Of a stretch of DNA of 64,000 nt, positions 51,915-59,932 are shown one piece after another. This DNA comes from Actinomycetota bacterium (GTDB lineage Bacteria; Actinomycetota; Actinomycetes; S36-B12; FW305-bin1), in the NCBI GenBank assembly GCA_004297305.1, contig SCTR01000010.1:62001-126000 (forward strand), read 5' to 3'. Position numbers and translations under genes: made by a program. Each line of letters starts with the position of its first letter. The stretch's first letter is position 1. Below the pieces are notes generated by a model. It ran no database searches. It was given only the letters and a program-made list of their open reading frames with translations, and was not told the DNA's origin.

Positions 51915-53063
51915 GTGCAGCTGCACTGGTTCCTCCCCACCACCGGCGACGGCCACGGCGTGGTTCGAGCCGATGGCGGCGCGCTGACCGGCGGTGCGGC
52001 CAGTCCGCGACCGCCCACCCTGGACTACCTCGCCCTGGTCGCCCAGGCCGCGGAGTTCGCCGGCTTCGAGTCGGTCCTGACGCCCGTCGGCACCTGGGCC
52101 GAGGATCCTTGGCTGACCACCGCTGCCCTGCTGGGCAGCACCCGTCGGCTGCGGTTCCTCGTCGCGCTGCGTGCCGACGCGATGTCCCCGACCCTGGCCG
52201 CGCAGATGGCCGCGACGTACCAACGGCTGTCGGCCGGACGGCTGCTGTTGAACGTCGTCACCGGTGGCGACCGCGGCGAGCAACACCGCTTCGGTGACTG
52301 GCTCGACCACGACGAGCGCTATGCCCGTACCGAGGAGTTCCTCGCCGTGTTCCGCGGCGCGAGCACCGGCGTCCCGTTCGACTTGGACGGGCGGTATCTC
52401 CGGGTTGCCGGTGCGACCGTGCACACCCGGCCCGAACCGATGCCACCGGTCTTCCTCGGCGGGTCGTCGGATCCGTCGCTGCGGGTGTCCGCCCGGTACG
52501 CCGACGTCCACCTGACCTGGGCGGAGCCACTGGACGCCTTGACCGACACCGTGTCACGCCTGCAGCGGTTCGCCGCAGCGGCGCAGCGGCAGGTGGCTGT
52601 CGGAGTGCGGGTGCACGTCATCAGCCGGCAGACCGCGGACGAAGCATGGGATCACGCCGAACGGTTGTTGGCCGGGATGGACCGCGAGCAGATCGAGCAG
52701 GCGCACCACCGGTTCGCTGCGGCCGACTCGGTCGGTCAGCGGCGGATGGCCGCCCTGCACGGGGGTCAGGGCGACCGGCTCGTCGTCGGCCCGAATCTGT
52801 GGGCCGGGATCGGACTGCTCCGCCGCGGCGCGGGCCTGGCGCTCATCGGAAGCCATGACCAGGTCGCCGACCGGCTCGAGGAGTATGCCGCTGTCGGCAT
52901 TGCTCACGTGATCCTGTCCGCCCAGCCCCACCTCGAGGAGGCCGTGCGCATCGGCGAGGAACTGTTCCCGGTGTTGCGCGCCCGAGGCCTGCTGTCCGTA
53001 CCGCCCGATCTACCCGCTGGCCAACCGATCTGGCCACACCGCCGAGTCGAAGGAATCCGATGA
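51915..53063 (+). CDS. ssuD: Alkanesulfonate monooxygenase SsuD-like
   Basis: A 382-residue LLM monooxygenase that begins QLHWFLPTTGDG, the typical SsuD opening, with SVLTPVGTWAEDPWLTTAAL, QMAATYQRLSAGRLLLNVVTGG and PPVFLGGSSDPSLRVSARYADVHLTWAEPL. It uses FMNH2 and O2 to turn alkanesulfonates into aldehyde plus sulfite. GTG start 3 bp after the preceding gene; the stop overlaps ssuE by 4 bases, coupling the monooxygenase and its flavin reductase. Confidence 0.91.
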   Translation: MQLHWFLPTTGDGHGVVRADGGALTGGAASPRPPTLDYLALVAQAAEFAGFESVLTPVGTWAEDPWLTTAALLGSTRRLRFLVALRADAMSPTLAAQMAATYQRLSAGRLLLNVVTGGDRGEQHRFGDWLDHDERYARTEEFLAVFRGASTGVPFDLDGRYLRVAGATVHTRPEPMPPVFLGGSSDPSLRVSARYADVHLTWAEPLDALTDTVSRLQRFAAAAQRQVAVGVRVHVISRQTADEAWDHAERLLAGMDREQIEQAHHRFAAADSVGQRRMAALHGGQGDRLVVGPNLWAGIGLLRRGAGLALIGSHDQVADRLEEYAAVGIAHVILSAQPHLEEAVRIGEELFPVLRARGLLSVPPDLPAGQPIWPHRRVEGIR

Positions 53064-53557
53064 CCAGTATCAGTGTGGTAACCGGCAACCCGCAGCGGGC
53101 ATCCCGCACGCATCGAGCAGCGGTCGCGCTCGCCGACGCGGTGGCAGCGGTCCTGCCCGCCGCCGTGCAGTCCTCGTTGGACCTCGGCGACCTTCCGCTC
53201 GGCGACGTCCCCGCGGTGGCCGCGGCGCAGGGCAGTGCGCTGGCCGACGCCCAGATCGTCGTCGTGGCGAGTCCGACGTACAAGGCGTCCTACACCGGAC
53301 TGCTCAAGGTCTTCCTCGACTACCTTCCCACGGGAAGCCTGGCGGGCAGGGTTGTTCTCCCCCTGATGACCGTCGGCGGCCCCGGGCACTCACTGGCCGC
53401 CGAGGTTCACCTACGCCCGGTCCTGGTCGAACTCGGCGCGCTCGTCCCGTTCCGTTCGCTCGTGCTCACCGCGGCCGAACTGGACGGGGACACAGCGCCG
53501 ATCGCCGCGTACGTAGACGGCATCCACCCTGTCCTCCGCCGGCTCCTGCCGGACTGA
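53060..53557 (+). CDS. ssuE: NADPH-dependent FMN reductase SsuE
   Basis: A 165-residue flavodoxin-like FMN reductase. VTGNPQRASRTHRAAV (phosphate-binding loop, about residues 7-22) and VASPTYKASYTGLLKVFLDYL (FMN isoalloxazine site) are characteristic of the SsuE/MsuE family. It supplies FMNH2 to the LLM monooxygenases. ATGA overlap with ssuD. Slightly short for the family but complete. Confidence 0.91.
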   Translation: MTSISVVTGNPQRASRTHRAAVALADAVAAVLPAAVQSSLDLGDLPLGDVPAVAAAQGSALADAQIVVVASPTYKASYTGLLKVFLDYLPTGSLAGRVVLPLMTVGGPGHSLAAEVHLRPVLVELGALVPFRSLVLTAAELDGDTAPIAAYVDGIHPVLRRLLPD

Positions 53558-53776
53558 ACGCGCCGTCGATGTCCGGCCGCGATCCGGGCTGCCGATCAAC
53601 GACTTCGCGGCATTCACCAAATCGATATGACTAGAATGTCAATCGCCATAGTGTGCTATCGCGGACGAGCCACCGAGGAGCCGACGTGCCCGAGACAGCC
53701 ACGAGTGCGAGATCGGTCCGGCCGGCATCGGCAGTGACGGTGCGATGTCGCAGCCGACGCGATCACGGTGTGACCA

Positions 53777-54184
53777 GTGGTGTCGGCCGGGCACACCGAA
53801 GCTGAGCTCATGGGGCAGAGCACGTCGCGACTGACGCCGGCCGCCCGGCTGCGACTCGTCGAACTCGTCCAGGCCGGCCGCCCGGCCAGCGAGGTCGCCG
53901 AGACGATGGGGGTCTCGCGATCGACCGTGTACAAGTGGCTGCGCCGCCACCACACCGACGGTGTCGCCGGCCTGCGTGACCGACCCAGCCGTCCACTCAA
54001 CTCTCCCAACCGCACCGACGGGCCCCTTGAGGCGCGCATCGTGTCGCTTCGCCGGGGGCAGCGACTGGGGCCCGCTCGAATCGCCCGGATCCTGCGAATG
54101 AATCCGTCGACAGTCCATCGCGTGCTGACCCGCCACGGACTGAGCCGGCTCGCCGCTGTCGAGGACAGTCGGGGCGACAGTTGA
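53777..54184 (+). CDS. Orphan HTH of IS481-type transposase origin
   Basis: A 135-residue (or 124 from ATG 53810) protein. It matches the N-terminal double helix-turn-helix of IS481/IS3-type transposases: [49 protein letters not shown] and [25 protein letters not shown]. The catalytic DDE domain that normally follows is absent; the stop comes right after [14 protein letters not shown]. No terminal inverted repeats were seen. It is either a truncated insertion sequence or a domesticated DNA-binding protein. Confidence 0.8.
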   Translation: MVSAGHTEAELMGQSTSRLTPAARLRLVELVQAGRPASEVAETMGVSRSTVYKWLRRHHTDGVAGLRDRPSRPLNSPNRTDGPLEARIVSLRRGQRLGPARIARILRMNPSTVHRVLTRHGLSRLAAVEDSRGDS

Positions 54185-54293
54185 TACCGCCTGCGCCACA
54201 GATACTCCGTCGCGACCGGCCGCCCAGGGCTGGCCCGTCACGCAGCGCCCAGCTGCATCGCCACCGGAAACTCCTCGGCGCTATCGTGGCGGT

Positions 54294-55205
54294 GTGATTC
54301 CCACGACGACAACAGGACCCCTGCCCGTCCCGCAGGTCGAGGACTGCACCGTCGTCGTCCCCGCGCCAGGGACCGGTCCTGGCTGGTGGGCCGGTGCGCC
54401 GAGCGCAGTCCTCGCCGACGGCGCCTTCTGGCTGGCGTACCGGGAGCGATACCCGCTCGATCGCGGTCGGGGGGTCGGGGTGGTCATCGCCCGGTCCGAG
54501 GACGGTGTGCACTTCGCTCCGGTGACCACCGTGCACCGGGACACCTTCGGCGCCGAATCGTTGGAACGTCCTGCGCTGGTGCAGCTCCCCGACGGCGGCT
54601 GGCGGCTCTACGTATCGGCCGCCACCCCGGCGAGCAAGCACTGGTGGATCGAGGCGGTCGACGCCGAGCGCATCGACGGACTCGGATCGGGTCGCCGCAC
54701 AGTCGTGCTGCCCGGCGACAGCCGTACGGCGGTCAAGGATCCGGTCGTCCGGCTCGCCGACGGCCGGTGGGACATGTGGGCGTGCGTCCATCCGCTCGAC
54801 GACCCGGACGCGACCGACCGGATGAGCTCGTTCCACCTCCACAGCGTCGACGGACTGTCGTGGACCTGGGGCAACGAGGTGCTGCGCGGGCGCCCCGGGA
54901 CCTGGGATGCCCGCGGAGCCCGCATCACCGCCGTCCTGCCCGGCGACCAGCCGGTCGTGTTCTACGACGGCCGCGCCACCGCAGCGGAGAACTGGGCCGA
55001 GCGGACGGGTGTAGCCGCATACACCGCCGGGCACGGATTCACGCCGCTGGACGGCGGGCCCGTCGCGCAATCGCCGTACGGCGACGGCGCGCTGCGCTAC
55101 CTCAGCGTCGTGCCGTTGCCCGAGGGGGGCTGGCGGTTGTACTACGAACTGGCGTCCAGCGACGGGTCACATGCGCTGGTCACCCAGTTCGTCGCCGCTC
55201 CCTGA
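54294..55205 (+). CDS. Five-bladed beta-propeller protein (GH43/GH32-like)
   Basis: A 303-residue protein whose blades contain W-rich repeats: [68 protein letters not shown] and [18 protein letters not shown]. Such DP-x-x-x-x-DG-W motifs occur in glycoside hydrolases of clans GH-J/F and GH130. A catalytic acid is not clear, so this may be a carbohydrate-binding or inactive relative. No signal peptide. Its 3' end overlaps the convergent sulfotransferase gene by 26 bp. Confidence 0.7.
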   Translation: MIPTTTTGPLPVPQVEDCTVVVPAPGTGPGWWAGAPSAVLADGAFWLAYRERYPLDRGRGVGVVIARSEDGVHFAPVTTVHRDTFGAESLERPALVQLPDGGWRLYVSAATPASKHWWIEAVDAERIDGLGSGRRTVVLPGDSRTAVKDPVVRLADGRWDMWACVHPLDDPDATDRMSSFHLHSVDGLSWTWGNEVLRGRPGTWDARGARITAVLPGDQPVVFYDGRATAAENWAERTGVAAYTAGHGFTPLDGGPVAQSPYGDGALRYLSVVPLPEGGWRLYYELASSDGSHALVTQFVAAP

Positions 55206-56142
55206 ACTCACCGGAGCCGCTGTCTCCCAACCAGTCGGTGACATCCATGCCGGTCAGCTGCTGCAGCTCGGCGATGTCGTCGGCGTAGTAGGTCACCAGT
55301 TCTCGTCGCGTCTGCGGCGCCAATTGTGGCCGCGGTGCCCCGGCGCCGGCCGCGTAGCGCAACCGCAACAGCGGCCGGCTGACCTGCCGCCACAGTTGCG
55401 GTGGCAGCCGACTGCCGACGGCCGCGCCGGCGCGCAGCGTCGTGCCGAGAGCATTCGTCCAGGCCGTCGCCGGTACATACGGGCGGACATTGTCCGACCC
55501 GGTCCGATGGACCACACCCTGTCGTACGCCGAGGAAACCGCAGACCCGGTCCAGGGTGACATCGCTGTCGTCGACCAGATCGCGGTAGCGCAGCACGAGG
55601 ACCTGGTCGGCAGGCACGAGCGAGAGCAGCCGGCGCAGTTGCTCCCCGTAGCGGCCGACCCGCCGGTAGTGCCAGAACGGTGCGTAGCCAGCCGCGATCC
55701 GGGCATCCTCGGCGTCACAGGCGTCGGGGAAGGACAGCGTCTCCAGACCGTCCGACCACAGGTGCATCCAGTTCGAGTACGCCCGGTCGACCGGGTCGCG
55801 GATGACCACGACGAAACGCGGGGCCGGTACCGCCGCGACGATCCGCTCGAGCGCGGTGGCGTCGTACAGGTAGAACGGTGTGCTCTCGCCACGTAACGAG
55901 GTGCTCGGGGCAGCGGCGAACAGGGCCTCGTAACGATCCTGCTGCCAGATCCACTCCTGCGCACTGTGGGCATCCCCGGGCCCCCGTTGCGTCGACGGTG
56001 CGGGCCGCCGGTCGCCGGTCAGGAAGTACTTGGGCTCCTTGACCGCGGACAGGAAGAGGTCGGGATGGGCCGCCAGCGCCCGATGCAGCGCGGTCGTGCC
56101 TGCCTTCGGGACGCCGGCGATGAAGAAGTCCGGCAGGGCCAT
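55180..56142 (-). CDS. PAPS-dependent sulfotransferase
   Basis: A 320-residue cytosolic-type sulfotransferase. The 5'-phosphosulfate loop [19 protein letters not shown] (about residues 5-23) and the 3'-phosphate motif [16 protein letters not shown] (about 105-120) are both intact. It transfers sulfate from PAPS to an unknown acceptor, perhaps a lipid or glycan. I prefer the ATG at 56142 just before the motif; the frame opens at 56166. Its end overlaps the propeller gene tail-to-tail. Confidence 0.88.
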   Translation of the reverse strand: MALPDFFIAGVPKAGTTALHRALAAHPDLFLSAVKEPKYFLTGDRRPAPSTQRGPGDAHSAQEWIWQQDRYEALFAAAPSTSLRGESTPFYLYDATALERIVAAVPAPRFVVVIRDPVDRAYSNWMHLWSDGLETLSFPDACDAEDARIAAGYAPFWHYRRVGRYGEQLRRLLSLVPADQVLVLRYRDLVDDSDVTLDRVCGFLGVRQGVVHRTGSDNVRPYVPATAWTNALGTTLRAGAAVGSRLPPQLWRQVSRPLLRLRYAAGAGAPRPQLAPQTRRELVTYYADDIAELQQLTGMDVTDWLGDSGSGEFRERRRTG

Positions 56143-56205
56143 CGCGCGAATGTACAGCTTCAGCACCGGTTGTGTGCTGAAGCTGTCCAGGTCCGAAAGC
56201 TCAAT

Positions 56206-56225
56206 ACAAAGTCCATGGCTTTTGT
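56206..56225. promoter_or_regulatory. 20-bp inverted repeat upstream of a binding-protein gene
   Basis: ACAAAGTCCATGGCTTTTGT matches its reverse complement at 16 of 20 positions: ACAAA and TTTGT arms around CCATGG. It lies 43 bp before the start codon, in the divergent gap with the sulfotransferase gene. Candidate operator. Confidence 0.45.
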
Positions 56226-56267
56226 GTGTATGCTGCCCCGGCCATCCACCCCGACCTTGGAGTTCTC

Positions 56268-57257
56268 GTGCCCCGCGTCACCCGAATCCGCTCTGCTGCA
56301 CTCGCCGTCGTCGCCGGCGGTGCCGCCCTGATCCTGGCCGCCTGCGGGTCGGCGGGCGCTGCACCCGCCGCGTCGGGTCCGGTTGATCTGACCACCGTGA
56401 CGATCCGGACCGGCGACCAGCTCGGCCAGATCGGCGGGATGCTCGCGGCCAGCGGCCAGGACGTGGGAATGCCCTACCGGGTCGAGTACTCCCGCTTCGA
56501 CAGTGGTGCACCGTTGCTGGAGGCGATCCGGGCCGGCGCATCGGACTTCGGTGGCGTGGCGTTGTCGACGACGGTGAACGCGATCGGTGCCGGTGCGCCG
56601 CTGAAGGTTGCGGGCATCTTCAAGCAGAGCCGCGGCGACGGGCTGGGCCTGTTGGTCCCGCAAGGCTCGCCGATCACCAGCGTGGCGGACCTGCGCGGCA
56701 AGACGGTGGCCCCCAACCTGAAAGGCAGCCCGGCGCACCTGATCCTGATCCGCCAGCTCAAACGCGCCGGGGTGGATCCCAAGGACGTCAACATCGTCTT
56801 CCTGGCACCGGCGGACGCGCAGGCCGCGCTTGCCTCCGGCCGCATCGACGCCTGGGAGACCTGGGATCCCTATCTCGTCACCGCGCAGCGGGCCGGCGCA
56901 AAGGTCATCGAGGACTCGACCGGCCTGAGCGACGGGCTGTTCACCTTCCCTGCCTCGACGGCGGCACTGGCCGATCCGGGCAAACGTGCCGCGATCGCCG
57001 ACTATCTGCAACGGGTAGACCGCGCCTACAAGTGGCGGATCGACAACCCGGCCGCAGCCGGTGCGTGGTATGCCTCGCTGACCAAACTCCCGGTCGATGT
57101 CGCGACCGCGGTGATCGCCAAGCAGGACCAGCGACTGATCCCCCTCTCGGACAAGGTCGTCGCCGACGCGCAGGCCACCATCGACGACTACGTCTCGCTG
57201 GGTGTCATGCCGAAACCGGTCGCTGCCAAGGACATCTTCGATTCCGTCGTCGGTTGA
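56268..57257 (+). CDS. Sulfonate-type ABC transporter substrate-binding lipoprotein
   Basis: A 329-residue lipoprotein with a signal (SAALAVVAGGAALILAAC, lipobox LAAC). Type-2 fold: PYRVEYSRFDSGAPLLEAIRAGASDFGG, SVADLRGKTVAPNLKGSPAH, and ASGRIDAWETWDPYLVTAQ. It is clearly homologous to the 49777 protein along its length. GTG start with TTGGAG site. It has no permease or ATPase partner next to it. Confidence 0.9.
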   Translation: MPRVTRIRSAALAVVAGGAALILAACGSAGAAPAASGPVDLTTVTIRTGDQLGQIGGMLAASGQDVGMPYRVEYSRFDSGAPLLEAIRAGASDFGGVALSTTVNAIGAGAPLKVAGIFKQSRGDGLGLLVPQGSPITSVADLRGKTVAPNLKGSPAHLILIRQLKRAGVDPKDVNIVFLAPADAQAALASGRIDAWETWDPYLVTAQRAGAKVIEDSTGLSDGLFTFPASTAALADPGKRAAIADYLQRVDRAYKWRIDNPAAAGAWYASLTKLPVDVATAVIAKQDQRLIPLSDKVVADAQATIDDYVSLGVMPKPVAAKDIFDSVVG

Positions 57258-57264
57258 GCAGCGT

Positions 57265-57328
57265 CGCCGTACGGCGGTAGCCCGGCGCCGCCGTACGGCG
57301 GGACCAACGACGTCATCGCCGTACGGCG
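57265..57328. repeat. Three copies of a 12-bp palindrome
   Basis: CGCCGTACGGCG occurs exactly at 57265-57276, 57289-57300 and 57317-57328, all in the short gap between the convergent binding-protein and META-type lipoprotein genes. The same 12-mer also occurs at 3680-3691 and 55072-55083. Confidence 0.7.
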
Positions 57329-57348
57329 CCGGACACCACAGCCGCGCC

Positions 57349-58236
57349 TCACCGTGGCGCGGCGCCGCGGACCAACTCGGCCGTCACCGTGCCGCGCGCG
57401 TCCACTGCGACCAGCCGGCCATCGGGCGCCAGGCCCAGCCGGGCCGCGCCGGCGAGGTTCGCAGCGACCGGATAGCCGTCGCAGCCGACCGCGGTCTGCG
57501 GGCGCAGCACCGCGACCACCCGGCCGCCCTCGCCGACCGTAACGCGGCCGGTTGTCGCGTTGCAGCCGTCCGAACCGGTCAGGTCGCCCACCGCCGAGAC
57601 CGTGGCGAACGGACGAGTCGAAGTCCGGACAGTCACGGGAGGCAACCAGGTCCCGGTGAGGTCGGCCGTGGTCGCCGGGCGCAGCGGACTCGGCAATGCC
57701 GCCGGCCCGGCACTCCTCGTGGCGATGGCGTCAGGCACCGCAGCCAGGTACGGCCACGACGACGGCCATCGAGGGCTTCCCGCGTCCGCCGGTAGCAGCG
57801 TGGCGGTCACGCTGCCGTCGGCGGCGAGCAATTGCCAGCCGCGCTCGGTACGCCGGTATTGCCGCGCCGTCTCGAGCCACGGAACCGCCGGCGCGGCAGC
57901 CAGATCGACGTGGCAGGCGCCCTGCGCTCCAGTCACGGTGGCGACGAAGCCACCGTCGGGGGCCGCATCCCACGTCGCCCGCTGGGCCCAGCAGCCGCGA
58001 TGGATCTCCAGCTCCTCGCCGATCCGCACCGCGACCTCGGTCGGCTCACCGACTGCGTCGTGGGCCACCCAGCGGCCCAGCGGTAGCTCGCCGCCAGCGG
58101 GCGGCGACGTGCCACTCGGTGACACGTGTGGCCCGGTCGACACGTGTGGCCCGGTCGATCCGGACGTCCCGCAACCGGCTATCGACGCGAGCGCCAGCGC
58201 GACGACCCCGACACCGGCCATCCTGGTCCGCTGCAT
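57349..58236 (-). CDS. META-domain-like lipoprotein
   Basis: A 295-residue lipoprotein. Signal segment VVALALASIAGC with a lipobox at residue 22. A tandem STGPHV STGPHV repeat follows. The C-terminal domain has the GSDGCNATTGRV motif, the G-x-x-GCN turn of META/HslJ-type domains, and paired Cys (GCN and TAVGCDGY). Function unknown; META domains are linked to envelope stress. Tandem 18-bp DNA repeats encode the N-terminal repeat. Confidence 0.72.
   Translation of the reverse strand: MQRTRMAGVGVVALALASIAGCGTSGSTGPHVSTGPHVSPSGTSPPAGGELPLGRWVAHDAVGEPTEVAVRIGEELEIHRGCWAQRATWDAAPDGGFVATVTGAQGACHVDLAAAPAVPWLETARQYRRTERGWQLLAADGSVTATLLPADAGSPRWPSSWPYLAAVPDAIATRSAGPAALPSPLRPATTADLTGTWLPPVTVRTSTRPFATVSAVGDLTGSDGCNATTGRVTVGEGGRVVAVLRPQTAVGCDGYPVAANLAGAARLGLAPDGRLVAVDARGTVTAELVRGAAPR
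58123..58158. repeat. Perfect 18-bp tandem duplication
   Basis: CACGTGTGGCCCGGTCGA occurs twice back to back (58123-58140 and 58141-58158), inside the linker just after the lipoprotein's lipobox. It keeps the reading frame, adding six residues per unit. Confidence 0.85.
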
Positions 58237-58500
58237 GCTGCCCCCTCGACTCTGCGGCCTCGGACGCCCACGGCAGCGGCGGCGTTCCCGGGCAGTTCCG
58301 CCGCGTCACCGTACCGATGGGTCGCTCGGTCGCTCCGGAAACATCGCTCCGTCGCTCCGAAGGCGAGCGGCTCGCCGCTGCGACCACGCATCGAGCCAGG
58401 CCGAACCGGACGGACACGCCGCGACAGTCACTCCTCGCCCCTCCCCATTTCATGTATTGTTAGTTGTCTTAGTGGTGGACCGGCGGAGGGGAGAACAGCC

Positions 58501-59895
58501 ATGGCAGGCAGCAGAGTCGACGTCGTCACGATCGACACACCGTCGCTCGGTGACCGCAGCTACGTGGTGATCGACGGCCGCCGCGCGCTGGTGGTGGACC
58601 CGCAACGAGACATCGACCGGGTCCAGGCGGTCGTCGCAGCACACGATGCGGAGATCGTGGCCGTCGCCGAAACCCACATTCACAACGACTACCTGACCGG
58701 AGGCCATGCGCTCGCGCGCGACAGCGGCGCCGACCACCTGATCAACCGCGACGACCCGGTCGCCTTCCCGCGACGGCCGGTCAGCCACGGCGACGTCGTG
58801 CCGCTGGGCACCCGCACCACCGTGCGGGTGGTGGCGACCCCAGGACACACCAGGACTCACCTGTCCTACGTCCTCAATGTCGACGACGCGTCGCACTCGG
58901 TCTTCACCGGTGGCTCACTCCTGCTGGGCGCCACCGGGCGGACCGACCTGCTGGGCCCCGACCATGCCCGGGAACTGGCGGGCCAGCAGTGGCGCTCGGC
59001 ACGAACCCTGGCCATGACGCTTCCGGACGTCGTCGCCGTCCATCCCACCCACGGCTTCGGCAGCCTGTGCGCGACCGGCTCGCCGAGCGACGACCCGGGC
59101 GAGGCGACCATCGGCGGCCAGGCCGGCTCGAACCCGGCCCTCCTGCTCGGGCGGGATGCCTTCGTCGTCGCCGCCCTCACCGACCTCGACGAACCGCCCG
59201 CGTACTACGCGCGGATCGGTCCAGCCAATCTCGCCGGACCGCCGGCCATCGATCTGTCACCGCCGCCGGTAATCGACGGAGCCGAACTGCGGCAACGGAT
59301 CGCGGCCGGGGAATGGGTGATCGACCTGCGGTCCCGATCGGCGTTCGCCGTTGCGCACCTCGCGGGCGTCATCAACCTCGGCGCGGACGGCCCGCTGGCG
59401 GTCCAGCTCGGCTCGTTGCTGCCGCCGGGGACGCCGGTGACCCTGCTGGGCAGCGACGAGCAGATCGCCACCGCCCAGCGGGAGTTGGCGCGCATCGGCA
59501 TCGACCGGCCGCGCGCGGTGTCGACGGCCGCCCCGGCGACGCTGTCCGGATCGGCCGAGCCGGGCCGATGGCGTACCGCCACCTTCGACGACCTCGCCGC
59601 GGCCCGGCGGGGCCGGCCGGTCGTCGTCCTCGACGTCCGGCGCGACGGCGAGTGGTCCGGCGGGCACCTGGCCGGCGCCGTGCACGTCCCCCTGCCGGAG
59701 TTGCCCCGCCGGGTGAACGACGTACCGCCGGGCGAACTGTGGGTCCATTGCGGCGTGGGATACCGGGCGGCTGCGGCGGCCTCGATCCTCGCCCGGCACG
59801 GTCGGCAGGCGGTCCTCGTCGACGATCACTTCGACCGGGCCGCGGCGGCCGGGCTCACCGTGCTCACGGGGTCCGGCGATCGGGCCAGTGCCTGA
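58501..59895 (+). CDS. Persulfide dioxygenase-like MBL hydrolase fused to two rhodanese domains
   Basis: A 464-residue protein. The N-terminal metallo-beta-lactamase domain has AVAETHIHNDYLTGG (HxHxD), TPGHTRTHLSYVL and FTGGSLLLGATGRTDLLG, the persulfide dioxygenase form. Two rhodanese domains follow, about residues 255-345 and 365-455. The first has no Cys in its loop (VTLLGSDEQ), while the second has HCGVGYRAAAAASIL with the active Cys. It would oxidise glutathione- or mycothiol-type persulfide and release sulfite or transfer sulfur. ATG 58501 with GGAGGGGAG. AT-rich upstream (58440-58480). Confidence 0.88.
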   Translation: MAGSRVDVVTIDTPSLGDRSYVVIDGRRALVVDPQRDIDRVQAVVAAHDAEIVAVAETHIHNDYLTGGHALARDSGADHLINRDDPVAFPRRPVSHGDVVPLGTRTTVRVVATPGHTRTHLSYVLNVDDASHSVFTGGSLLLGATGRTDLLGPDHARELAGQQWRSARTLAMTLPDVVAVHPTHGFGSLCATGSPSDDPGEATIGGQAGSNPALLLGRDAFVVAALTDLDEPPAYYARIGPANLAGPPAIDLSPPPVIDGAELRQRIAAGEWVIDLRSRSAFAVAHLAGVINLGADGPLAVQLGSLLPPGTPVTLLGSDEQIATAQRELARIGIDRPRAVSTAAPATLSGSAEPGRWRTATFDDLAAARRGRPVVVLDVRRDGEWSGGHLAGAVHVPLPELPRRVNDVPPGELWVHCGVGYRAAAAASILARHGRQAVLVDDHFDRAAAAGLTVLTGSGDRASA

Positions 59896-59932
59896 CCTGG
59901 CAACGACGCCGCGGTGACCTAAGGTTCGGGAC

